A stretch of DNA of 24,139 nt from MED-G20 sp038108155 (GTDB taxonomy: Bacteria; Bacteroidota; Bacteroidia; Flavobacteriales_D; Parvicellaceae), in NCBI GenBank assembly GCA_038108155.1, contig JAYNHP010000030.1:1-24139 (forward strand). The letters are read 5' to 3'. Under the pieces are notes generated by a model. It had not been told where the DNA came from and searched no databases. It saw only the letters and a list, made by a program, of their open reading frames with translations. Positions 8,507 through 14,423 of this stretch are shown piece by piece. The translations under genes were made by a program, and so were the position numbers. Position 1 is the stretch's first letter. Every line of letters begins with the position of its first letter.

Positions 8507-9181
8507 TTAAACTTTTAAAGTAGACATCCCACCGTCAACATGAATTATTTGACCAGTTATATTGTTGTTTTGTAATAGAAATTCTGCAGTTTTGGCTACA
8601 TCAGAAGCAGTATTTATTCTTTTACTAGGGTGTCGTTCATTAGACCTTTTAATAGCATCTTCGTTTCTTAAAATTCCTTGAGCTAGTGGAGTATCTGTAA
8701 GGGTAGGAGCAATACAATTAACTCTAATTTTTCCAGCAAATTCTGCAGCTAAAGACCTAGTTAATCCTTCAACAGCTCCTTTTGCAGATGCAATTGATGC
8801 GTGAAAATTCATTCCTTGTTTTACAGCAACTGTACTAAACAAAATTATAGATGCATTTTCAGCTTTTGATAAGTTTCTTAGATAATGTTGAATAACTTTT
8901 ACCGCCCCCAAAAAGTTAACATCAAAATCATTTTGAAAGTCTTCTACTTTTAAAGATCTAAAAGGTTTTAAATTTATGGTTCCTGGACAGTAAACTATTG
9001 AAGATATGTCTTCAATATCTGGAAAGTTACCCTCTGAAACATCTAACTGGTAATGAACGTGGTTATTTGAATTTACGCTGTATGCTTCTCTACTAAAAAG
9101 TACACATTCTTTATTTTCTAATAATTGAGCAATTTCTTGACCAATTCCTTTGGTTCCTCCGACTATTAATACTTTACCCAT
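8507..9181 (-). CDS. SDR-family oxidoreductase-like protein without the catalytic Tyr
   Basis: A 224-residue Rossmann-fold protein of the short-chain dehydrogenase/reductase family. The nucleotide-binding loop GGTKGIG (8-14), the DVNF segment with Asn89, the serine strand FSTVA (Ser116), the lysine Lys134 in ASAKGAVEGL, and the substrate/cofactor segment RVNCIAPTLTDTPLA are all clear, and it ends in HVDGGMSTLKV. The catalytic tyrosine expected four residues before Lys134 is replaced by Ile130, and the usual NNAG stretch reads CPG. It may therefore not be a normal oxidoreductase. Related SDRs next to bacterial photolyase genes seem to me to share this loss, but that is recall, not a search. 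It overlaps the SRPBCC gene by eight bases and lies two bases before the photolyase gene. A sepiapterin-reductase-like role in pterin metabolism is a guess from the neighbours. Confidence 0.88.
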   Translation of the reverse strand: MGKVLIVGGTKGIGQEIAQLLENKECVLFSREAYSVNSNNHVHYQLDVSEGNFPDIEDISSIVYCPGTINLKPFRSLKVEDFQNDFDVNFLGAVKVIQHYLRNLSKAENASIILFSTVAVKQGMNFHASIASAKGAVEGLTRSLAAEFAGKIRVNCIAPTLTDTPLAQGILRNEDAIKRSNERHPSKRINTASDVAKTAEFLLQNNNITGQIIHVDGGMSTLKV

Positions 9182-9656
9182 TGTTAAATTTTTGTTCTAA
9201 TAATTTGTATCTGTAATTAAAAATTTTCTTTAGTTGTGGAATGACAATTATAGGAGTCATTATTCTTCCTACTAGTCCGAAAGGCACTTTAAAAGAAACC
9301 TTATCTGTCATTTCTACTTTGTCTCCTTTTTGTAAAAAAAGATGTTCATGATGCCACATTTTATACGGCCCAAACCTTTGCTCATCTACAAAAAACATTT
9401 TGTTGTTGATATGGGTAATTTCAGTCACCCAGTTTAGATTAATTCCTAAAATAGGGGCGACTTTATAAGAAACTATTTGTCCAATATACATCTGATTTGG
9501 TATTTCTGAGGTTATATTAAATCCCATATCTTTTGGAGTTATTTCACTTAAGTTTTTTGGATTGGAAAAAAAGTTCCAAGCTTCATCCAAACTGATGTTT
9601 AATTCTTGACTAACCTTTAATGTGTTAATTCCAGAATGGCTACTAAATTTAATCAT
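9174..9656 (-). CDS. SRPBCC (START-like) ligand-binding protein
   Basis: A 160-residue soluble protein with the pattern of the SRPBCC/START-like fold: an opening strand KVSQELNISLDEAWNFFSNP, a helix-rich LSEITPKDMGF segment, beta strands (WVTEITHINN, FVDEQRFGPYKMWHHEHLF) and a long C-terminal helix (IPQLKKIFNYRYKLLEQ). Such proteins form a deep hydrophobic pocket for small ligands. There is no signal peptide. The start codon overlaps the folE stop by four bases (ATGA), and its end overlaps the SDR gene by eight. Close linkage to a photolyase, an SDR and pterin enzymes suggests a shared light- or cofactor-related job, but nothing in the sequence names the ligand. Confidence 0.85.
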   Translation of the reverse strand: MIKFSSHSGINTLKVSQELNISLDEAWNFFSNPKNLSEITPKDMGFNITSEIPNQMYIGQIVSYKVAPILGINLNWVTEITHINNKMFFVDEQRFGPYKMWHHEHLFLQKGDKVEMTDKVSFKVPFGLVGRIMTPIIVIPQLKKIFNYRYKLLEQKFNNG

Positions 9657-10348
9657 GAATTTAAATAATGGTGAAATTCTTTTTTAGTATTATCATTTTT
9701 GAATTTTCCAGAATAAAAAGAGGTGGTAGTAGAAGATGTTTCGTCTTTAATTCCTCTTGAAGAAACACATAAATGTTTAGCATCTATTATTACAGCAACA
9801 TCTTCAGTTCCTAAAATTTCTTTTAAATCGTTACCAATCTGATTAGTTAATCTTTCTTGAACCTGAGGTCTTCTAGCGAAATAATCTACTATTCTATTAA
9901 TTTTAGAAAGTCCAATAACCTTTCCAGAAGAAATGTAAGCTACATGTACTTTTCCATATATGGGGACAAAATGATGTTCGCAATTAGAATAGAAAGTAAT
10001 ATTTTTCTCCACCAGCATCTCATTGTATTGATATTTGTTTTCAAACAAAGCTGTTTTTGGTTTATTGGCTGGATTTAGACCAGAAAATATTTCTTCTACA
10101 TACATTTTAGCTACTCGATAGGGGGTTCCTTTCAAAGAATCATCTGTTAAGTCAAGACCAAGAGTCTCCATAATTACTTTAAAGTGTTCCGAAATAATTT
10201 CTTTTTTCTTTTCATTTGAGATGTCAAATGCATCTTTTCTAATTGGAGTCTCAATGGAATTACTCACATGATCATCTCCAACTTCATCAAAATTATTTTC
10301 TGACGAGGTTTCAGGCTGGGTATACAACAATGTTTCTTTCAGTTTCAT
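9653..10348 (-). CDS. folE: GTP cyclohydrolase I
   Basis: A 231-residue enzyme that converts GTP to 7,8-dihydroneopterin triphosphate, the first step of folate and tetrahydropterin synthesis. Residues 1-50 are a lineage-typical N-terminal extension (GDDHVSNSIETPIRKDAFD). The core follows with LKGTPYRVAKMYVEEIFSGL, the zinc and active-site segment SNCEHHFVPIYGKVHVAY (Cys123, His125, His126), GLSKINRIV, PQVQERLTNQI and the second zinc cysteine in KHLCVSSRG (His192, Cys194). All metal ligands are present, so this is the zinc-dependent form. The start codon lies 38 bases inside the end of the PTPS gene, which supports translational coupling and points to joint pterin synthesis. The folate pathway alone would also use it. 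Confidence 0.96.
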   Translation of the reverse strand: MKLKETLLYTQPETSSENNFDEVGDDHVSNSIETPIRKDAFDISNEKKKEIISEHFKVIMETLGLDLTDDSLKGTPYRVAKMYVEEIFSGLNPANKPKTALFENKYQYNEMLVEKNITFYSNCEHHFVPIYGKVHVAYISSGKVIGLSKINRIVDYFARRPQVQERLTNQIGNDLKEILGTEDVAVIIDAKHLCVSSRGIKDETSSTTTSFYSGKFKNDNTKKEFHHYLNS

Positions 10349-10721
10349 AAAGTTTAATTTTAAGTTCGAATTTATCTTCCAACTTTTTTCTAAGTTTATT
10401 GTAAATAACTTTGATTATATTTTCTGCAGTAGGATTTAAATCTTTAAAATCTTCTACATCAAGATTTAAATTTTTATGGTCAAATTTATCAAGAACTTCT
10501 GTTTTAATCAAATCAGATAAAGTTTTCATATCGATTAAATATCCACTTTCTTGATCAACCTCACCAATTACAGTCACTTCTAAATCATAGTTGTGACCAT
10601 GGTAGTTTGGGTTATTGCATTTTCCGTAAAAAGAAATATTCTTCTCATCTGTCCAATTTGGGTTGTGCAACCTATGGGCAGCATTAAAGTGTTCTTTGCG
10701 TATAACTGCAACTTTTTTCAT
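10311..10721 (-). CDS. 6-pyruvoyl-tetrahydropterin synthase/QueD family, PTPS-type
   Basis: A 136-residue T-fold enzyme acting on dihydroneopterin triphosphate, the folE product. Zinc ligands are His16 (AAHRL), His41 and His43 (YHGHNY). The catalytic cysteine is Cys35, and the spacing is Cys-x5-His-Gly-His. That spacing is typical of PTPS enzymes (making 6-pyruvoyl-tetrahydropterin), whereas QueD enzymes of queuosine synthesis typically have Cys-x3-HGH. Asp81-His82 (FDHKNLN) and Glu126 (LYETERNIVVY) complete the site and resemble the animal enzyme. The start ATG is preceded by a strong promoter. It is the first gene of the operon running to the photolyase. A 6-carboxy product, or an overlap of both activities, cannot be ruled out. 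Confidence 0.92.
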   Translation of the reverse strand: MKKVAVIRKEHFNAAHRLHNPNWTDEKNISFYGKCNNPNYHGHNYDLEVTVIGEVDQESGYLIDMKTLSDLIKTEVLDKFDHKNLNLDVEDFKDLNPTAENIIKVIYNKLRKKLEDKFELKIKLYETERNIVVYPA

Positions 10722-10741
10722 TTTGTTTATTGTTTAGGCTT

Positions 10742-10772
10742 CAAACTTAAACAAAATGTTTAACATTTCAAA
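10742..10772 (-). promoter_or_regulatory. Bacteroidota-type promoter of the PTPS-folE-photolyase operon
   Basis: On the minus strand TTTG (plus-strand 10769-10772) is followed after exactly 19 bases by TAAGTTTG (10742-10749). This is a full match to the Bacteroidota consensus TTTG-N19-TAnnTTTG. The start codon of the PTPS gene (10721) lies 20 bases further on, leaving a short leader. The -33 box falls inside the annotated start of the divergent PnuC gene, so either the two overlap or PnuC starts further downstream. Confidence 0.7.
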
Positions 10773-11430
10773 TAAAGGATTAAACAATTTAAATATTATA
10801 TCTTTTATAATGTTCATATATTCGTCGCAAAAATATGGATTAGTGGATTTTATCATTGAAATAATTGCAGTGTTTTCCGGTATTATAAGCGTTTGGTTTG
10901 CTAAAAAAGAAAATATTTTATTGTACCCGGTGGGAACAATAAGCGTTTCTCTATGGATATATTTATGTTGGGTTGGTCAAATATATGGCCAAGCCGTAAT
11001 TAATTTGTTTTTTTTATTGATGAATATTTATGGCTGGTACAATTGGTCTAGAAAAGATAATTCTGACCTAAATAAGGTCAAAATAAAATTTAGTTCTATC
11101 AAAGAAAATATTATATACGTTTTAGTAGCTGTATTATTAACGTTACTAATATACTGGTGTCTTTCAAATATAGAAATCCTAGATTTTGATTGGAAATTTG
11201 TTTTAATTGAGTCTTTTATTACCGCCCTTAACTTTATAGCAATGTGGCTTACAGCTTGGAAAAGAGTAGAAAACTGGATTCTTTGGATTGTTGGAGATAT
11301 ATTCTGTATACCTCTTTTTGTTTTCAAAGAATATTATTTAAGTGTAGCTCAATTTTCTATATTTATAATTATTGCATTTATGGGCTATTTTGAATGGAAA
11401 AAAAAGGCATTAAAGAATCGAGAAATATAG
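10756..11430 (+). CDS. pnuC: PnuC-family transporter, probable thiamine or nicotinamide riboside carrier
   Basis: A 224-residue inner-membrane protein with about seven to eight hydrophobic segments. The family pattern is clear: IIEIIAVFSGIISVWFAKKEN, LLYPVGTISVSLWIYL, AVINLFFLLMNIYGWYNW near the middle, and WILWIVGDIFCIPLFVF, with GYFEWKKK at the end. PnuC proteins move vitamin-like substrates by facilitated diffusion, trapped by phosphorylation inside. Here the next gene is a NadR-like kinase, and the gene after that is a receptor under a TPP riboswitch, which favours thiamine (often called PnuT). The riboswitch does not precede this gene, so nicotinamide riboside remains possible. The ATG at 10756 is 34 bases from the divergent gene; Met19 at 10810 is an alternative start and would leave room for a promoter. 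Confidence 0.9.
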   Translation: MFNISNKGLNNLNIISFIMFIYSSQKYGLVDFIIEIIAVFSGIISVWFAKKENILLYPVGTISVSLWIYLCWVGQIYGQAVINLFFLLMNIYGWYNWSRKDNSDLNKVKIKFSSIKENIIYVLVAVLLTLLIYWCLSNIEILDFDWKFVLIESFITALNFIAMWLTAWKRVENWILWIVGDIFCIPLFVFKEYYLSVAQFSIFIIIAFMGYFEWKKKALKNREI

Positions 11431-11927
11431 TAATTACTGGGCCAGAATCTTCTGGTAAAACTACTTTGTTTGAACAATTAAAAACCCTGTCAGGATTTAG
11501 TTTTATCCCAGAAAAATCTAGAACCTATTTAGAAAAAATTGATAGACCGTACCATTACAACGATATATTACAAATAGCCAAACAATATGTCAAAGAACTT
11601 GAATTACTAAGTCAAAATAAATTATCTGTAATCTCAGATACTGACTTACTAACGCTACAAATTTGGTGTGAATACAAATACAAAAAGTGTCATCCATTCA
11701 TAATAGAAAATATTAAAATAAATCCACCTGATTTATATTTAATTTGTAGTCCTAATATACCTTGGGAATTTGACCCGCAAAGAGAAAATCCAAACGACAG
11801 AATAGAACTATACAATATCCATTTGAATAAAATAAAAGAAATGGGAGTTAATTTTGAAATTATTGAAGGAGACATTCCCAAAAGATTTATTCAATCAAAA
11901 AAATTATTACAAAATTTACAATTTTAA
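11394..11927 (+). CDS. NadR-like small-molecule kinase (nicotinamide riboside or thiamine kinase)
   Basis: A 177-residue P-loop ATPase. Walker A is GPESSGKT (16-23). A second motif, ISDTDLLTLQIWCEYKY (about 79-95), matches the DTD-T segment of the kinase domain of NadR, and the PWEFDPQRENPNDRIEL stretch (about 122-138) is the lid-like segment of these enzymes. The protein lacks the NMN-adenylyltransferase and DNA-binding parts of full NadR, so it is a stand-alone kinase. It should phosphorylate the substrate brought in by the PnuC partner, trapping it in the cell. The gene starts 37 bases inside the end of pnuC. Neighbouring thiamine regulation favours thiamine phosphorylation, but the sequence cannot prove which substrate it uses. 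Confidence 0.87.
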   Translation: MEKKGIKESRNIVITGPESSGKTTLFEQLKTLSGFSFIPEKSRTYLEKIDRPYHYNDILQIAKQYVKELELLSQNKLSVISDTDLLTLQIWCEYKYKKCHPFIIENIKINPPDLYLICSPNIPWEFDPQRENPNDRIELYNIHLNKIKEMGVNFEIIEGDIPKRFIQSKKLLQNLQF

Positions 11928-11945
11928 AATTAATTTATACTTTTG
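11915..11945 (+). promoter_or_regulatory. Promoter of the TPP riboswitch-controlled receptor
   Basis: TACTTTTG at 11938-11945 matches the -7 consensus TAnnTTTG, and TTTA lies exactly 19 bases upstream (11915-11918), one base off the TTTG -33 box. Transcription would start around 11950, right at the 5' edge of the riboswitch. The -33 box sits in the last codons of the kinase gene. This suggests that the receptor is transcribed on its own, apart from pnuC and the kinase. Confidence 0.65.
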
Positions 11946-11950
11946 AAAAC

Positions 11951-12047
11951 TCAATAGGGGGTGCTGTAAAAGGCTGAGATTATACCCATTTTCTGTTATA
12001 TAGCAGAATGTAACTTGATCCAGATAATGCTGGCGAAAGGATGTTAA
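11951..12047 (+). ncRNA. TPP (THI-box) riboswitch
   Basis: The leader carries the ordered core of a thiamine pyrophosphate aptamer: GGGGGTGCTG (11957-11966), GGCTGAGATTATACCC (11972-11987) and TTGATCCAGATAATGCTGGC (12015-12034), then GAAAGGATGTT. P2 can form from GGGT (11959-11962) and ACCC (11984-11987); the CCAG/CTGG stem (12020-12023 with 12030-12033) is the P5 arm. An extra hairpin TTCTG-loop-CAGAA (11991-12008) lies between ACCC and the GATC core. The arm between GTGC and GCTGAGA is very short. The aptamer precedes a TonB-dependent receptor gene and would lower its expression when TPP is plentiful. P1 is weak as far as I can pair it. Confidence 0.93.
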
Positions 12048-12093
12048 ATGTTTAAACCTTGTGTTTTCTTACCCCCAGTAAGACACATTTAAC
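12043..12093 (+). promoter_or_regulatory. Probable expression platform of the riboswitch
   Basis: A 9-bp perfect stem pairs GTTAAATGT (12043-12051) with ACATTTAAC (12085-12093). An inner stem CTTAC (12068-12072) with GTAAG (12078-12082) displays CCCCA in its loop. The 3' arm ends ten bases before the receptor ATG (12103), so it could hide the ribosome landing area. There is no run of T's after it, so translational control looks more likely than termination. ACCCCC (12071-12076) can also pair with GGGGGT of the aptamer (11957-11962). Confidence 0.5.
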
Positions 12094-12102
12094 CAAAATA
12101 AA

Positions 12103-14367
12103 ATGAAATACAATTATTTAATACTTACCATTGGCGTTTTTGGTTTTTTAAATGCCCAATCTCAATCAGATTCTAGTAAGATAACACTAGATGAATTTGA
12201 AGTCACTACTAATAGAGTAGGTGAACAAAGTCCTGTTGCTCATGAGAATATTTCTAAAGAAGAAATTGAAGCAAACAACCATGGAGTGGATTTGCCAATA
12301 CTACTAGATCAAGCTACTTCTATTGTAACAACATCAGATGCAGGTGCTGGAGTTGGCTATACAGGAATTAGAGTAAGAGGAACAGACGCTACAAGAATTA
12401 ATGTAACTGTTAACGGTATTCCTTTTAACGATGCTGAATCTCAAGGAGTTTATTGGGTGAATATGCCAGATATATCTTCATCTACAGACGATATTCAAAT
12501 TCAAAGAGGAGTTGGAGCATCTACAACTGGCGCTTCAGCTTTTGGTGCAAGTGTTAATTTAAGTACTTTAAGCACTATAAATTCTCAAAATCCATACGGT
12601 GAAATTTCAAATAGTTACGGGTCTTTTAATACCTTAAAAAATACCGTTAAACTTGGAACTGGTTTGATAGATGGTAAATGGAATTTTGAAGGAAGATTAT
12701 CTAGAGTTGCTTCAGATGGTTTTATTGATAGAGCTTCTTCCAAATTGAACTCCTATTATTTATCAGGAAGTTATTTAGGGGAAAAGACATCTATTCAAGC
12801 AGTAGCTTTTTCAGGACAAGAGGTTACTTATCAAGCATGGTATGGAATTCCTCTAAGTTTTTTAGAAGAAAGTTACAACGATAGTGGACAAACTTACAAC
12901 CCTTACGAATATGAAAATGAAGTGGACAATTATAATCAATCACATTATCAACTTCATTTTACTAATAAGCCAAATAGAAATATAAAATTAAATGCTTCTT
13001 TGCATTATACTAGAGGAAAAGGCTACTTTGAGCAGTACAAGGGAATAGGTCAAAATGCTTCACTAAATTATTACACTCAAGAAAGTTTAATGGATTATGG
13101 TTTAGAAAATGTTATAACTAGTTCTGGAGATACTATTTCTGAGACAGATCTTATTCGCAGGAGATGGTTAGATAATCATTTCTATGGGATTGTCTATTCT
13201 GCTGAATATTTTGGAGAGAATTTCCAATTTACTTTGGGTGGAGGTGCCAACCAATATTTAGGCGGACATTATGGAGAAGTAATATGGTCTCAATATGCAA
13301 GTAATGGTAATATTAGACACAGATATTACGATAATGATGCTACTAAAAATGATATTAACGTATATGGAAAATTAAATTATGATTTAAATTCAGATTTAAG
13401 TGCCTATGTTGATTTGCAACAGCGTATTATAACCTATGATTTTACCGGATTAGACCAAGACGGTAGTGAATTAGATCAAACTTCAAAAATGTCCTTCTTC
13501 AACCCCAAATTTGGTTTCAATTATTCACTAAACGAAAAAACTAGCCTTTATGCTTTTGCTGGTGTAGGTAATAAAGAACCAAGTAGAGACGATTTTACTG
13601 AATCTACACCAAATGATAGACCATCTCACGAAAGTCTATTAGATATTGAGATTGGTTATAGATATTTTTCAAAAGCAGTAAGTTTTTCTGCCAATTTTTA
13701 CAATATGCAATACAATAATCAATTGATTCTTACTGGTGAGTTAAATGATGTTGGTTCTGCAGTTAGAGTAAACATTCCCGATAGCTACAGAAGAGGTATT
13801 GAGTTAACAGGAAGTTTTCAACTAATGGATAAACTTCTTTGGAGATTAAATGCAACATTTAGTGAAAATAAAATAGCAGAGTTCAAAGAGTTTATTGACA
13901 ATTGGGATACAGGTGTTAAAGATTCAGTTACTCATGTAAATACAAATATTGCTTTTTCACCATCTATAATTGGTGGAAGCCAATTAATTTTTACTCCATT
14001 TAATTCCGATAAAAATGGAAAGATAGATTTGGCATTGATAAGTAAATATGTTGGAGATCAATTTATTGATAATACATCCAATGAATATGCGAAACTAGAT
14101 TCTTATATAGTAAATGATTTTAGAGTAAGCTACACTGTTAAAACAAAACTATTTAAAGAAGTTATAATTAGCTCTTGGATAAGAAACTTGTCAAATCAAA
14201 ATTATATTTCAAACGCATGGGTTTATAGATTTAATACTACAAGTGACCCAACAACTTACGACCCATATGCAAATGCTGAAGGATCTGGGTCTAATAGTTA
14301 CAACCAAATTGGTGCATTTAATCAAGCAGGAATTAACTTCTTTGTTGGATTGAATTTGAAGTTCTAA
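12103..14367 (+). CDS. TonB-dependent receptor under TPP riboswitch control, probable thiamine receptor
   Basis: A 754-residue outer-membrane protein. Residues 1-19 are a signal peptide (LILTIGVFGFLNA, cut before Gln20). The mature N-terminus has a short TonB-box-like stretch (TLDEFEVTTNR), then the plug: VGYTGIRVRGTDATRINVTV, NGIPFNDAESQGVYWVNMPD and QIQRGVGASTTGASAFGA. The barrel follows, ending in FVGLNLKF. There is no carboxypeptidase-like extension. Because a TPP riboswitch precedes it, the natural inference is transport of thiamine or a thiamine-containing compound across the outer membrane with TonB energy, feeding the PnuC transporter and kinase encoded just upstream. The transported compound is inferred from regulation, not seen in the protein. 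Confidence 0.95.
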   Translation: MKYNYLILTIGVFGFLNAQSQSDSSKITLDEFEVTTNRVGEQSPVAHENISKEEIEANNHGVDLPILLDQATSIVTTSDAGAGVGYTGIRVRGTDATRINVTVNGIPFNDAESQGVYWVNMPDISSSTDDIQIQRGVGASTTGASAFGASVNLSTLSTINSQNPYGEISNSYGSFNTLKNTVKLGTGLIDGKWNFEGRLSRVASDGFIDRASSKLNSYYLSGSYLGEKTSIQAVAFSGQEVTYQAWYGIPLSFLEESYNDSGQTYNPYEYENEVDNYNQSHYQLHFTNKPNRNIKLNASLHYTRGKGYFEQYKGIGQNASLNYYTQESLMDYGLENVITSSGDTISETDLIRRRWLDNHFYGIVYSAEYFGENFQFTLGGGANQYLGGHYGEVIWSQYASNGNIRHRYYDNDATKNDINVYGKLNYDLNSDLSAYVDLQQRIITYDFTGLDQDGSELDQTSKMSFFNPKFGFNYSLNEKTSLYAFAGVGNKEPSRDDFTESTPNDRPSHESLLDIEIGYRYFSKAVSFSANFYNMQYNNQLILTGELNDVGSAVRVNIPDSYRRGIELTGSFQLMDKLLWRLNATFSENKIAEFKEFIDNWDTGVKDSVTHVNTNIAFSPSIIGGSQLIFTPFNSDKNGKIDLALISKYVGDQFIDNTSNEYAKLDSYIVNDFRVSYTVKTKLFKEVIISSWIRNLSNQNYISNAWVYRFNTTSDPTTYDPYANAEGSGSNSYNQIGAFNQAGINFFVGLNLKF

Positions 14368-14382
14368 TTAAATATCTATTAT

Positions 14383-14420
14383 TTTAAATGAGCTAGACTT
14401 AGTTCCACAAGCTCTTTAAA
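14383..14420. terminator. Bidirectional terminator-like hairpin between convergent genes
   Basis: TTTAAA-T-GAGCT (14383-14394) pairs with AGCTCTTTAAA (14410-14420): 11 base pairs with one bulged T and a 15-base loop. It lies in the 56-base gap between two convergent genes. On the plus strand it is followed by a T-rich stretch (14426-14435), and on the minus strand it is followed by A/T-rich DNA, so it could stop transcription from both sides. Confidence 0.55.
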
Positions 14421-14423
14421 TGA

